DNA from: an uncultured Clostridia bacterium
GTDB lineage: Bacteria; Bacillota; Clostridia; TANB77; CAG-508
DNA length: 64,000 bases
Assembly: GCA_934162365.1 (NCBI GenBank)
Contig: CAKPIK010000001.1
Span: 363,191-427,190 of the forward strand
Direction: 5' to 3'
Positions 15,721-25,653 of the stretch are shown one piece after another (positions within the stretch are counted from its first letter, which is position 1; each line of letters begins with the position of its first letter). The notes beneath the pieces were generated by a model. It was not told where the DNA came from and did no database searches. It was given only the letters and a program-made list of their open reading frames with translations. A program made the translations under genes and the position numbers.

Positions 15721-16755
15721 ATGTTGAATGATAGAAAAAAAGAAATATTACAAGCTATTATAGAAGAGTATATTCAAACAGCTGAACCCGTAAGCTCAAA
15801 TGCAATTGTACAAAAATATAATTTGGATTATAGTAGTGCAACTGTAAGAAACGAAATGGCGGATTTAGAAAAATTAGGTTTTTTAGATAAACCTCATACT
15901 TCAGCTGGTAGAGTACCATCAGCAAAAGGATATAGGTTCTACGTTGATGAATTATTAAAAGATGATGATATTAGTTTAGAGGAAGTTATATATATACAAT
16001 CTAAACTTCAAACTAAAGTTAATCAAATGGAAGATTTAACTAAGATTACTACTAACACATTATCTGAAATAACTCATTATCCAACAGTAAGTATTGGACC
16101 TAATAAACACAATCAAATAATAGAAGATATTAAATTTGTACTTCTTGGAACAAGAACAATGATGGCAATTATACTTACAGACTCAGGAATAATTAAAGAA
16201 ACAATAATTAAGTTTGATGAAGATGTAACAGAAGAACAAATATCCACATTATCATATATGTTTAATAATAAATTAAAAGGAAAAACATTAGACGATATAG
16301 ATGCACCAATAGAGAACTATATAATTTCTGAAATGAGTAGTAGTATAAATGTAATTAGACCAATATTAAATGAAATGAAAAAAGCAATAGATGAGCAAGG
16401 AACACTATATTATGAAGGAACAAACAAAGCATTTGAACTCCCAGAGTTTAAAAGTATGGAACTTGCTAAAAACTTTGTAAATGTACTTGATGCAAAAGAT
16501 ATGGTAATAGATACCTTAAATTCAGGAATTGCAGATGATATTAATGTATATATTGGCGATGAGAATGAAAATGAAGAATTAAAAGATTTTAGTATAATAA
16601 CATTTAATCATAAAGTACATGGAAAGTCATTAGGAACAATTGGAATAATAGGACCTAAAAGAATGGATTATTCAAAAGTTATATCTGTCTTGAAATATAT
16701 AAATAGAAAGATGAATCAAGGCGGATTACTAGGTGAAGGAAAGAAGGAGGAGTGA
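15721..16755 (+). CDS. hrcA: Heat-inducible transcription repressor HrcA
   Basis: 344 residues, the normal family length. An N-terminal winged-helix domain (about 1-100) includes the typical SSATVRNEMADLEKLGFL and HTSAGRVPSAKGYR. The C-terminal part contains the dimer and inserted domains. HrcA represses class I heat-shock genes by binding CIRCE, with GroEL assisting its folding. It is first gene of its own regulon here, and a second CIRCE lies before groES at 54694. Its stop codon region contains the ribosome site of grpE. Confidence 0.96.
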   Translation: MLNDRKKEILQAIIEEYIQTAEPVSSNAIVQKYNLDYSSATVRNEMADLEKLGFLDKPHTSAGRVPSAKGYRFYVDELLKDDDISLEEVIYIQSKLQTKVNQMEDLTKITTNTLSEITHYPTVSIGPNKHNQIIEDIKFVLLGTRTMMAIILTDSGIIKETIIKFDEDVTEEQISTLSYMFNNKLKGKTLDDIDAPIENYIISEMSSSINVIRPILNEMKKAIDEQGTLYYEGTNKAFELPEFKSMELAKNFVNVLDAKDMVIDTLNSGIADDINVYIGDENENEELKDFSIITFNHKVHGKSLGTIGIIGPKRMDYSKVISVLKYINRKMNQGGLLGEGKKEE

Positions 16756-16757
16756 AA

Positions 16758-17276
16758 TTGGAAGAAAATAATGAAGAGTTGAAAAAAACAGAAACTTCAG
16801 AAGAAGTAAAGGAAGAAAATATAAACTGCAAAGAAGATACAGAGCTTAATAAAATAAAAACAGATTTAGAAGAAACAACTGATAGATTAAAAAGACTTAT
16901 GGCTGAATTTGATAATTTCAAAAAAAGAAGTGCAAAAGAAAGAGAAGGATTATATAACTCTTTACTTGCAGATATAATATCAAGTTTCTTACCAGTAGTT
17001 GATAACTTAGAAAAAGCAGTAAATAGCCAAACAGAAGATGAAGGATATAAACAAGGAGTAGAGTTAGTATTAAAACAATTCACAGATGTTCTTTCATCAC
17101 TAGGAGTAAAAGAAATAGAAACTAATGGTACTACATTTAATCCTGAATATCATGAAGCAGTAAGTTCTGTACAAGATGAAAACTTAGGAGAAAAGGAAAT
17201 AAAAGAAACTTATAGAAAAGGATATAGAATAGGCGATAGAGTAATACGCCATGCTATGGTTGTAGTAGCAAATTAA
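16758..17276 (+). CDS. grpE: Nucleotide exchange factor GrpE
   Basis: GrpE releases ADP from DnaK. I place the start at TTG 16758, because AAGGAGG (16744-16750) is seven bases upstream; the GTG at 16752 would be only one base from it. The protein has 172 residues: an acidic disordered N-terminus, a long helix containing LMAEFDNFKKRSAKE, and a C-terminal beta domain ending GYRIGDRVIRHAMVVVAN, the family signature. It lies between hrcA and dnaK in the standard operon order, with a 150-nt gap before dnaK. Confidence 0.95.
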   Translation: MEENNEELKKTETSEEVKEENINCKEDTELNKIKTDLEETTDRLKRLMAEFDNFKKRSAKEREGLYNSLLADIISSFLPVVDNLEKAVNSQTEDEGYKQGVELVLKQFTDVLSSLGVKEIETNGTTFNPEYHEAVSSVQDENLGEKEIKETYRKGYRIGDRVIRHAMVVVAN

Positions 17277-17428
17277 TTATGTTATTAATTTTAAATTTTA
17301 TAAATTGCACAAAAGAAAATAAAACAATAAGTATTATAAAGAAGTAAAAAGTTCATGTTTACTAAGTTAATAAATGGTGAATAATGAATAATATAAATTT
17401 ACTTCGTAAATTTAAGGAGGAAAATATT

Positions 17429-19288
17429 ATGGGAAAAATTATAGGAATCGATTTAGGTACAACAAACTCATGTGTAGCTGTTATGGAAGGAGGAGAACCA
17501 GTAGTTATACCAAATGCAGAAGGAAATAGAACAACTCCATCAGTTGTTGCATTTTCTAAAAATGGTGAAAGATTAGTAGGACAAATTGCTAAACGTCAAG
17601 CTGTTACAAATCCAGAAAATACAGTTATATCAATAAAAAGAGAAATGGGTACAAATAAAAAAGTAAACATTGATGGTGATGAATTTACACCACCAGAAAT
17701 ATCAGCAATGATATTACAAAAATTAAAAACAGATGCTGAAAATTATTTAGGAACAACTGTTAATCAAGCAGTTATTACAGTTCCTGCTTACTTTAGTGAT
17801 AGCCAAAGACAAGCAACAAAAGATGCTGGTAAAATAGCTGGACTAGAAGTATTAAGAATTATAAACGAACCAACAGCAGCAGCTTTAGCTTATGGTATGG
17901 ACAAAGAAGATACAGATAGCAAAATAATGGTATACGACTTAGGTGGTGGTACATTTGATGTATCTATACTAGATATTGGAGATGGAGTATTTGAAGTTTT
18001 AGCTACAAGTGGTAACAACAGATTAGGTGGAGATGACTTCGATCAAAAAATTATAGATTATTTAGTAGCAGAATTCAAAAAATCAAATGGTATTGATTTA
18101 TCAACAGATAAAATGGCAATGCAAAGATTAAAAGAAGCAGCTGAAAAAGCTAAAATAGAATTATCTGGTGTTCAACAAACACAAATAAACTTACCATTTA
18201 TTACTGCAGATAGCACAGGTCCAAAACACTTAGATGTTACATTAACAAGATCAAAATTTGAAGAATTAATAAGAGATTTAGTAGAATCAACAGCAGGACC
18301 AGTTAACCAAGCATTAAAAGATGCTGGAATAACAGCAGATAAATTGCATAAAATCTTATTAGTTGGTGGTTCTACAAGAGTTCCAGCAGTTCAAGAATTA
18401 GTAAAAAGAATTACAGGAAAAGAACCAGATAAAGGAATAAACCCAGATGAATGTGTTGCAATTGGTGCAGCTATTCAAGGTGGTGTTTTATCTGGAGATG
18501 TTAAAGATTTAGTTTTATTAGACGTAACACCATTATCATTAGGTATTGAAACATATGGTGGAGTATTTACAAAATTAATAGATAGAAATACAACAATACC
18601 AACTAAAAAATCACAAGTATTCTCAACAGCAGCAGATGGTCAAACAAGTGTTGAAATTCACGTTTTACAAGGTGAAAGAGAAATGGCTGCATACAATAAA
18701 ACATTAGGAAGATTCCAATTAACAGGAATACCAGCAGCACCACGTGGAGTTCCACAAATTGAAGTAACATTTGATATAGATGCAAACGGTATAGTTCACG
18801 TATCTGCAAAAGATATGGCAACAGGAAATGAACAAAATGTTGCAATTACAGCAAGTTCAAACTTATCAGATGAAGATATTGAAAAAGCTGTAAAAGATGC
18901 TGAAGCACATGCAAGTGAAGATAAGAAAAAGAAAGAAGAAATAGAGATAAGAAATAATGCTGAAAGCTTAGTATACAACAGTGAAAAAACATTAAAAGAA
19001 TTAGGCGACAAAATAAGTGGAGAAGAAAAAGCGAAAGTAGAAAATGAAATTGCTAATACTAAAAAAGCATTAGAAGGAACAGATACAGAAAACATTAAAC
19101 AAGCTACAGAAAAATTAACAACAGCTTTCTATGAAATTTCTGAAAAATTATATAAACAAGCAAGCGCAAATAATGCAACAGGTGCACAAGAAAATGCGGG
19201 AGCTAATGAAGCAAACGAAAATCCAGAAGGAAAAGTTTATGATGCAGAATATGTAGAAGATGACGAAAACAAAGAAGATAACAAATAA
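17429..19288 (+). CDS. dnaK: Molecular chaperone DnaK (Hsp70)
   Basis: 619 residues from ATG 17429, which has AAGGAGG nine bases upstream; the frame is open further 5' but without support. The ATPase domain starts MGKIIGIDLGTTNSCVAVMEGG and has VYDLGGGTFDVSIL and LLVGGSTRVPAVQ. The substrate-binding domain follows, then an EEK-rich helical lid and the short C-terminal tail DAEYVEDDENKEDNK. It folds and protects proteins together with GrpE and DnaJ. Confidence 0.98.
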   Translation: MGKIIGIDLGTTNSCVAVMEGGEPVVIPNAEGNRTTPSVVAFSKNGERLVGQIAKRQAVTNPENTVISIKREMGTNKKVNIDGDEFTPPEISAMILQKLKTDAENYLGTTVNQAVITVPAYFSDSQRQATKDAGKIAGLEVLRIINEPTAAALAYGMDKEDTDSKIMVYDLGGGTFDVSILDIGDGVFEVLATSGNNRLGGDDFDQKIIDYLVAEFKKSNGIDLSTDKMAMQRLKEAAEKAKIELSGVQQTQINLPFITADSTGPKHLDVTLTRSKFEELIRDLVESTAGPVNQALKDAGITADKLHKILLVGGSTRVPAVQELVKRITGKEPDKGINPDECVAIGAAIQGGVLSGDVKDLVLLDVTPLSLGIETYGGVFTKLIDRNTTIPTKKSQVFSTAADGQTSVEIHVLQGEREMAAYNKTLGRFQLTGIPAAPRGVPQIEVTFDIDANGIVHVSAKDMATGNEQNVAITASSNLSDEDIEKAVKDAEAHASEDKKKKEEIEIRNNAESLVYNSEKTLKELGDKISGEEKAKVENEIANTKKALEGTDTENIKQATEKLTTAFYEISEKLYKQASANNATGAQENAGANEANENPEGKVYDAEYVEDDENKEDNK

Positions 19289-19300
19289 TAAAAGGTAGAG

Positions 19301-19321
19301 GGGCGGATCTTGTGTCCGCCC
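19301..19321 (+). other. GC-rich hairpin between dnaK and dnaJ
   Basis: GGGCGGA and TCCGCCC form a strong seven-pair stem with a seven-base loop. There is no T-run, so it is more likely an mRNA processing or stability hairpin, or an attenuator lowering dnaJ relative to dnaK. Confidence 0.6.
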
Positions 19322-19342
19322 ACATACATATTGGAGGAAAAG

Positions 19343-20497
19343 ATGGCTGAAAAAAGAGATTATTACGAAGTCCTAGGTGTAAATAAAAATGCAACAGAAG
19401 ACGAACTAAAAAAAGCATATAGAAAACTTGCAAAAAAATATCACCCAGATGCAAATCCAGATAATAAAAAAGAAGCAGAAGCTAAATTCAAAGAGGTAAA
19501 TGAAGCATATGAAAATTTATCAGATCCTCAAAAAAGGCAAATGTATGATAGATTTGGACATGATGGTCCTCAAGGCTTTGGAGGAAATGGAGGAGGATTC
19601 TATTCTTCACAAGGTTTTGATGGCTTTAGCGGAATGGGAGATTTTGGAGACTTAGGAGATATATTTTCTTCATTTTTTGGTGGAGGCTTTGGAGGCAGTT
19701 CAAGAACTTCAAGAGCAAAAACAGGGCCAACAAAAGGTGCAAGTTTAAGATATGATATTGAGATAACCTACGAAGAAGCATTTTCAGGAGTTGAAAAAGA
19801 AATAAGTTTTAGTAGACAAGAAACTTGTGATACATGCCATGGAACTGGTGCAAAACCAGGTACAAGTAGTACAACATGCTCAATGTGCGGTGGAACAGGC
19901 CAAATAACTCAAATGCAAACAACTATACTAGGTCAAATGCAAACAACTAGAACTTGCCCAAATTGCCATGGAGAAGGAAAAATTATAAAAGAACCATGTG
20001 AAACATGTCGTGGCAAGGGTCAAGTTAAAAAACCAGTAAGAATAAAAGTAAAAATTCCAGAAGGAATAGACGATAATCAAACAGTAGTACTTAGAGGTCA
20101 AGGAGCTGCAGGACAAAAAGGTGGACCACAAGGAGATTTATTTATAACAGTGCATTTGAAAAATCATAAAATATATACAAGAAAAGGAAGCAATGTATAT
20201 TGTGATGTACCAGTTACAATAACACAAGCAACTCTTGGAGCAGAAATAGAAGTTCCTATGCTAAATGGAAAAATAGAAAAATTTAAAATACCAGAAGGAA
20301 CACAAACAGATACAAAATTTAGGATAAGAGGAAAAGGATTTAAAAATGGAAATACAAGTACATATGGAGATTTTATCTTCAATGTAATTGTAAAAACACC
20401 AAAAAGATTGACTAAAGAACAAAGAGATTTGTTAGAAAAATTAGCATTAACAATGAATGAACAGCCACCAATTAAGAGAAAAGGAATATTTGGATAA
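19343..20497 (+). CDS. dnaJ: Co-chaperone DnaJ (Hsp40)
   Basis: 384 residues from ATG 19343 (TTGGAGG just upstream). The J domain (about 1-70) contains the HPD motif (KKYHPDANPD). A Gly/Phe-rich linker (about 75-125) follows. Four CxxCxGxG-type zinc repeats (CDTCHGTGAKPG, CSMCGGTGQ, CPNCHGEGK, CETCRGKGQ) precede the C-terminal substrate-binding domains. It stimulates DnaK ATPase and delivers substrates. It is the last gene of the operon, closed by a terminator. Confidence 0.97.
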   Translation: MAEKRDYYEVLGVNKNATEDELKKAYRKLAKKYHPDANPDNKKEAEAKFKEVNEAYENLSDPQKRQMYDRFGHDGPQGFGGNGGGFYSSQGFDGFSGMGDFGDLGDIFSSFFGGGFGGSSRTSRAKTGPTKGASLRYDIEITYEEAFSGVEKEISFSRQETCDTCHGTGAKPGTSSTTCSMCGGTGQITQMQTTILGQMQTTRTCPNCHGEGKIIKEPCETCRGKGQVKKPVRIKVKIPEGIDDNQTVVLRGQGAAGQKGGPQGDLFITVHLKNHKIYTRKGSNVYCDVPVTITQATLGAEIEVPMLNGKIEKFKIPEGTQTDTKFRIRGKGFKNGNTSTYGDFIFNVIVKTPKRLTKEQRDLLEKLALTMNEQPPIKRKGIFG

Positions 20498-20500
20498 ATA

Positions 20501-20533
20501 AAAACTCACCAGTTTAAATTTGGTGAGTTTTTT
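20501..20533 (+). terminator. Terminator of the dnaK operon
   Basis: AAAACTCACC and GGTGAGTTTT form the stem; the T run continues. Confidence 0.85.
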
Positions 20534-20673
20534 GTGTATTGCATGTGAAAGCACTTGACATGTTAGTGGATTAAATGTAAAATATAATAGGTAGGTTTTA
20601 ATTATATAAATTAATAATGAGATTAAATATATATTAGAACATTGAAAATTTAATAGAAAAGAGGGATATAATT

Positions 20674-22215
20674 ATGAATACAATAATTATTATCGCCACT
20701 GTTCTAATCTCAGGAGCTGTTTTTATACCAGCAGGTATTGTTATAAGAAAAAAATCAGCTGAATCAAAAATATTAAGTGCTGAAAATGAAGCAAAAAGAT
20801 TACTTGAAGATGCTAAGAAAGATGCAGCAAGCATAAAAAAAGAAGAAATATTAAAAGCAAAAGAAGAAATTATGAAGTCTAGAGATGAACTAGATAAAGA
20901 GATTAGAGAAAGAAGAGGCGAAGTACAAAGTCAAGAAAGAAGACTAATACAAAAAGAGGAAAACTTAGATAAACGTATTGAAACATACGATAAAAGAGAA
21001 AGAGAATTAGATAAAGAGTTTCAAGAAGTTGAAAAACAAAAAGAAGATGTTAAAGAAATATTTAATAGACAAATGCAAGAATTACAAAGAATTTCTGGTT
21101 TATCTTCTGAAGATGCAAAAAAACAATTGTTATCAGAATTAGAAAAACAATTAAATACTGAAAAAGCTTTACTTATAAAAGAAGTTGAGGGAAAAGCTAA
21201 AGAAGAAGCAAACAAAAATGCTAAAGAAATCTTAAGCTATGCAATTCAAAAATGTGCAGCGGATCATACATCTGAAACTACAGTATCTATAGTTAATTTA
21301 CCAAATGATGATATGAAAGGTAGAATAATTGGTAGAGAAGGTAGAAATATTAAAACATTAGAAACATTAACAGGAATTGATTTAATAATTGATGATACTC
21401 CAGATGCTGTTGTAATATCAGGATTCGACCCATTAAGAAGAGAAGTTGCTAAAATTGCTCTAGAAAAATTAATTGATGATGGTAGAATTCATCCAGCTAA
21501 AATTGAAGAAATGGTAGAAAAGGCAAAAGAAGAAATTGAAGCTACAATTAAAGCTGAAGGCGAAAGAGCAACATTAGAAACAGGAGTTATGGGATTAAAT
21601 CCAGAAATAATTAAATTAATAGGAAAATTAAAATATAGAACAAGTTATGGACAAAATGTTTTAAATCACTCTATAGAGGTTTCAAATTTAGCAAGAATAA
21701 TGGCAGAAGAATTAGGCTTAGACTCAACTAGAGCAAGGCGTGCAGGTTTATTACATGACATTGGAAAAGCACTAGACCATGATATGGAAGGAACACATGT
21801 TGAGCTTGGTGTTGATGTTTTAAGAAAATTTAAAGAAAATGAATTAATAATAAATGCTGTTGAAGCACATCATGGTGATGTTGAACCTAAAACTCTAGAA
21901 GCTGTACTTGTACAAGCAGCAGATGCAATTTCTGCATCAAGACCTGGAGCAAGAAGAGAAACTTTAGAAGCGTATATTAAGAGACTACAAGAATTAGAGG
22001 AAATTGCAAATTCATTTGAAGGAGTAGATAAGTCATTTGCAATACAAGCAGGACGTGAAATAAGAATTATAGTAAAACCAGAAAAGATATCAGACGCAGA
22101 TATGACAGTTTTAGCAAGAGATGTTGCTAAAAAAGTAGAAAATGAAATGGAATATCCAGGACAAATAAAAGTAAATGTAATAAGAGAAACAAGAACAATA
22201 GATTATGCTAAATAA
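20674..22215 (+). CDS. rny: Ribonuclease Y
   Basis: 513 residues, standard for RNase Y. An N-terminal membrane anchor (about 4-24) is followed by a long charged coiled coil (about 30-195), a KH RNA-binding domain with GRIIGREGRNIKTLE (about 210-270) and an HD catalytic domain with LLHDIGKALDHD. The enzyme starts mRNA decay in Firmicutes and sits at the membrane. The order rny-ymdB-spoVS is conserved with B. subtilis, although a minus-strand gene is inserted here after rny. TTGACA near 20563 with a TAAAAT about 17 nt later is a likely promoter. Confidence 0.97.
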   Translation: MNTIIIIATVLISGAVFIPAGIVIRKKSAESKILSAENEAKRLLEDAKKDAASIKKEEILKAKEEIMKSRDELDKEIRERRGEVQSQERRLIQKEENLDKRIETYDKRERELDKEFQEVEKQKEDVKEIFNRQMQELQRISGLSSEDAKKQLLSELEKQLNTEKALLIKEVEGKAKEEANKNAKEILSYAIQKCAADHTSETTVSIVNLPNDDMKGRIIGREGRNIKTLETLTGIDLIIDDTPDAVVISGFDPLRREVAKIALEKLIDDGRIHPAKIEEMVEKAKEEIEATIKAEGERATLETGVMGLNPEIIKLIGKLKYRTSYGQNVLNHSIEVSNLARIMAEELGLDSTRARRAGLLHDIGKALDHDMEGTHVELGVDVLRKFKENELIINAVEAHHGDVEPKTLEAVLVQAADAISASRPGARRETLEAYIKRLQELEEIANSFEGVDKSFAIQAGREIRIIVKPEKISDADMTVLARDVAKKVENEMEYPGQIKVNVIRETRTIDYAK

Positions 22216-22219
22216 ATGA

Positions 22220-22250
22220 AATAGACCACTTTTAAAAGTGGTCTATTATT
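22220..22250. terminator. Bidirectional terminator between rny and the minus-strand gene
   Basis: AATAGACCACTTTT and AAAAGTGGTCTATT form a perfect fourteen-pair palindrome flanked by A/T runs on both sides, serving the two convergent genes. Confidence 0.85.
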
Positions 22251-22547
22251 TTATCGAAAGAAAATTGCAGGCTTAGGAGTCTTGTAAAATAGAATTACAG
22301 ACTCAGAAGATATCATTACATTTATATCATCTTCTTTAAAAGAAGAGTCAATATTGTATAAGAATCTTTGAAGTCTCATAAGACTATCAGGATTGTTAGC
22401 AAAAAGTTTTTTGGGAAAATGTATACTTTTTGCGGAATAGATTCTGGAATCATTTTCATCAAAAAGAATTAATTCTTTTTTTGCTAAATTCCTAAAATTA
22501 TTAGGATCTAATCCTGCCCATTCGATAAATATTGCAAACTTAATCAA
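22251..22547 (-). CDS. Hypothetical protein, 98 aa
   Basis: I choose the TTG start at 22547 because AGGGGAGG lies eight bases upstream; the GTG at 22556 abuts that site. The sequence begins MIKFAIFIEWAGLDPNNF and has no membrane segment, signal or motif that I recognise. It is the only minus-strand gene between rny and ymdB, an adjacency that is otherwise conserved, so it probably is an insertion. It shares the convergent terminator with rny. The good ribosome site and codon composition support a real gene. Confidence 0.6.
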   Translation of the reverse strand: MIKFAIFIEWAGLDPNNFRNLAKKELILFDENDSRIYSAKSIHFPKKLFANNPDSLMRLQRFLYNIDSSFKEDDINVMISSESVILFYKTPKPAIFFR

Positions 22548-22731
22548 AGTTTGCACCTCCCCTATGTAAATTTACCATTTTCTGGGGTAATGCAATGGTA
22601 TAAAATTATTATAGCATAAATAAGGTTAAAAATCAAATTATGTAAATTTCATTAATACATATTTTAATTTGCATTAATAATAAAAATATAGTATTATATA
22701 ATAAGTAAAGAACGAAAGGAAAATGTATAAT

Positions 22732-23502
22732 ATGAAGATTTTAGCAGTTGGTGATATTGTTGGAGAAAGCGGATTAAACAAGTTAAAAGAAATATTACCA
22801 CATTTAAAACAAAGAGAAAAAATAGATTTTGCAATTGTAAATGGAGAAAATGTTGCAGGAGGAATGGGAATTACAGAAAAATTATTTAAACAAATCTTAT
22901 TTGCTGGGGCAGATGTTGTAACCCTTGGAAATCATACTTGGGCTAAAAAAGACGTATTTAATATTATTGATGACGACCAGTTAATAAGACCAGCAAATTA
23001 CCCTAAAGGAGTATGTGGTAAAGGCTATAATATATATAACTGCAAAAATAAAAAAATATGTGTAATTAACGCACTTGGTAGAACCAATATGGGAATACTA
23101 ACTGAAAATCCATTTTTAATAGTAGAAGATATTATTAATAATATCAAAGATAAAGTAGATTATATAATTGTAGATTTTCATGCAGAAGCAACAGCAGAAA
23201 AAATTGCATTTGCAAATTATTTAGACGGAAAAGCAAATATAATATTTGGAACACATACACATGTTCAAACATCAGATGAAACGATACTTCCAAATGGCAC
23301 AGCATACATAACAGATATAGGCATGACTGGACCAATAAATTCAGTTATAGGTATGGATAAAAAGGCATCAATAAAAAGATTTGTTACTACTTTACCAGAG
23401 AAATATAAAATTGCAGATGGAGATTGTAGACTTAATAGTTGTTTGTTTTGTATTAATGACGAAAACGGTCGAATAGAAAGAATTACAAGAATAAATATGT
23501 AG
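22732..23502 (+). CDS. ymdB: YmdB-family metallophosphoesterase
   Basis: 256 residues from ATG 22732 (AAAGGA 11 bases upstream; the ATG at 22723 is too close to it). Metal-binding motifs of the family are present: VGDIVGESG, NGENVAGGMGITEK, GNHTW, VDFHAEATAEK and GTHTHVQTSD. B. subtilis YmdB is a phosphodiesterase active on cyclic nucleotides that affects biofilm formation and sporulation gene expression. Lies between rny and spoVS as in B. subtilis. A cytoplasmic protein without signal peptide. Confidence 0.93.
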   Translation: MKILAVGDIVGESGLNKLKEILPHLKQREKIDFAIVNGENVAGGMGITEKLFKQILFAGADVVTLGNHTWAKKDVFNIIDDDQLIRPANYPKGVCGKGYNIYNCKNKKICVINALGRTNMGILTENPFLIVEDIINNIKDKVDYIIVDFHAEATAEKIAFANYLDGKANIIFGTHTHVQTSDETILPNGTAYITDIGMTGPINSVIGMDKKASIKRFVTTLPEKYKIADGDCRLNSCLFCINDENGRIERITRINM

Positions 23503-23619
23503 AAAAAGAAAATACGAAATTACCAATAATTTCCAAAAAATACTAGACAAAGTTACATCCATATAATATAAATATAGTTGTTCACAAATGAAACAAAATT
23601 TATATTTAGGAGGAAAAAA

Positions 23620-23883
23620 ATGGAAGTTTTAAAAATTTCAGCAAAATCAAATCCAAATTCAGTTGCAGGAGCAATAGCAGGACTAGTTAAGGAGTCTAAC
23701 AAAGCAGAAATGCAAGCAATAGGAGCAGGAGCACTAAATCAAGCAATTAAAGCTGTAGCTATTGCAAGAGGATTTGTGGCTCCATCAGGAGTTGACTTAG
23801 TATGTGTACCAGCATTTGCCGAAGTGGAGGTAGAAGGTGAAGACAGAACAGGAATAAAAATAATTGTGGAATCTAGATTATAA
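23620..23883 (+). CDS. spoVS: Stage V sporulation protein S
   Basis: 87 residues, beginning MEVLKISAKSNPNSVAGAIAG, nearly invariant in this family. The start has AGGAGG seven bases upstream; the frame opens earlier without support. SpoVS is a small Alba-like protein that influences septation, engulfment and coat assembly, probably through nucleic-acid binding. Followed by a strong terminator, so it ends the rny-ymdB-spoVS group. Confidence 0.96.
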   Translation: MEVLKISAKSNPNSVAGAIAGLVKESNKAEMQAIGAGALNQAIKAVAIARGFVAPSGVDLVCVPAFAEVEVEGEDRTGIKIIVESRL

Positions 23884-23916
23884 AAATAAGGAAATAATTA
23901 ATTTTCCATATAAAAT

Positions 23917-23942
23917 AAAAAAGTGGCTATGCCACTTTTTTT
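23917..23942 (+). terminator. Terminator of spoVS
   Basis: AAAAAGTGGC and GCCACTTTTT with a three-base loop and extended T run. Confidence 0.9.
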
Positions 23943-24020
23943 GTTGAATAGAAAAATTCTTATTGAAAACAATAAAAAAATAATATATAGTATATATAGA
24001 TTAATAGGTAGGAGAAGAAC

Positions 24021-25637
24021 ATGAAAACCTCATATTTAAAAATAATATTTATAATATTAATAATAGTTTTAGTTGTATCAGCAATATATATAAATTTGTT
24101 TTGGGGAAATAAAAGAAATAGAAATTCTAATATATCAACAACTACTTCAAATGAAAAAGAAACATTAATTTCAAATAATCTAAGAATAGGAATAATTGAA
24201 TTTGATAATATAAATCCAATATTAAGTAACAACAAAAATGTTCAAGATGTATCAAGACTAATATTTGATCCATTATTTATGCTTACGGAAGATTATAAAC
24301 TTACAGATGTATTAGCTAAAGAATTTTCAAAAATTGATGATAAAACATATGTAATAAAATTAAAAGAAAATATAAAATGGCAAGATGGAAATAAATTTGA
24401 TTCATCTGACGTATTTTTTACCATAGATATTTTAAAAGAATTAGGAGATAGTTCTGTATATTATTATAATGTAAGAGATATAGAAGAAGTTGAAAAAATA
24501 GATGAATATACGGTAAAAATAAAGTTGAATAGAGAAATTCCATATTTTGAATATAATCTTATTTTCCCAATAGTCTCAAGCAAATATTTTGACAAAGATA
24601 ATCTTAGATTAGAAAATAAAAATATAAAACCTGTTGGAACAGGCATGTTTTATATATCAGAAACAGAAAATAATAGTATATTGCTTAAGAAAAGTATAAA
24701 AGAAAATACTACAGAAAGTTTGAAATTAGATACAATAACATTAAAATTATATGATTCACTAACTAGTGCAATAAATGCATTTAAAACTGGAGAAATAGAC
24801 TTTTTCACAACCTCTAATAGAAATATTGAAGACTATTTAAAAAATATAAATTATAATAAAATTGAATATATAAATAGAAGTTATTCATATATTTCATTAA
24901 ATTGTGATAATAATATACTTTCTAATAAAGAAGTAAGACAAGCGATAAATTCAACAATAGATAAGAATTCAATTATAAAGGATATATACAATGACAAAAA
25001 TACACTTTCTAATTTTCCATTAGATTTTGGTAGTTATGCTTATGATAAAAATAATCCTAGTATGACTTGTGATTCAAATACTGCTAAAAATTTGCTTGTA
25101 GATAATGGATGGAAATATACTTCTAAAAAATGGAGAAAGACTGTAAAAAATAAATATTTAAAGATTGAATTAGACCTAGTTGTAAATAAAGATGATGGAT
25201 ATATGGTTAAAGTGGCAAAAAAAGTGAAAGAACAACTAGAAAATATAGGAATGATAATAAATGTTAAGGAAACTAATAATAAGCAATATGAGACTTATTT
25301 AAAAAATAAAAATTATGACATGATATTAATTAGTTCAAGTTATAGCTATAGTCCATCTTTAAATAAATATTTTGGAGATTCCAATATAGCTAATTATAAA
25401 AATGAAGAAATCACCAAATTGATAGAAGAAATGCAAAGTAGTGTGGATGAAAATGAGATAAAACAAAAGTGCTCAAGAATAGTAGAAATTTATAATGATG
25501 AAGTGCCATATATAAGCTTATTTTTTAATCAAAATACAATGATATATTCTCCTAATCTAAAAGGTAATGTATCACCAAATTCATACAATTTATTTTATAA
25601 AATTGAAAGTTGGTATAGAGAATACAAAAAAGAATAA
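24021..25637 (+). CDS. Orphan peptide/nickel-type ABC solute-binding protein
   Basis: 538 residues of the SBP_bac_5 (OppA/DppA) family: LIFDPLFMLTEDYKL, KEFSKIDDKTYVIKLKENIKWQDG and SSDVFFTIDILK are typical. The N-terminus has a membrane helix (about 8-28) but no lipobox Cys, so the protein is anchored by an uncleaved helix rather than by lipid. There are no permease or ATPase genes next to it; neighbours are spoVS and recA. It may serve a transporter encoded elsewhere or act as a peptide receptor. AGGAG precedes the ATG. Confidence 0.85.
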   Translation: MKTSYLKIIFIILIIVLVVSAIYINLFWGNKRNRNSNISTTTSNEKETLISNNLRIGIIEFDNINPILSNNKNVQDVSRLIFDPLFMLTEDYKLTDVLAKEFSKIDDKTYVIKLKENIKWQDGNKFDSSDVFFTIDILKELGDSSVYYYNVRDIEEVEKIDEYTVKIKLNREIPYFEYNLIFPIVSSKYFDKDNLRLENKNIKPVGTGMFYISETENNSILLKKSIKENTTESLKLDTITLKLYDSLTSAINAFKTGEIDFFTTSNRNIEDYLKNINYNKIEYINRSYSYISLNCDNNILSNKEVRQAINSTIDKNSIIKDIYNDKNTLSNFPLDFGSYAYDKNNPSMTCDSNTAKNLLVDNGWKYTSKKWRKTVKNKYLKIELDLVVNKDDGYMVKVAKKVKEQLENIGMIINVKETNNKQYETYLKNKNYDMILISSSYSYSPSLNKYFGDSNIANYKNEEITKLIEEMQSSVDENEIKQKCSRIVEIYNDEVPYISLFFNQNTMIYSPNLKGNVSPNSYNLFYKIESWYREYKKE

Positions 25638-25653
25638 TTTTTTCAAAAAAGTG

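Noticed and set aside
17384..17428. N-terminal extension of DnaK from ATG 17384
   Set aside because: The AAGGAGG lies inside this extension and the standard DnaK N-terminus begins at 17429.
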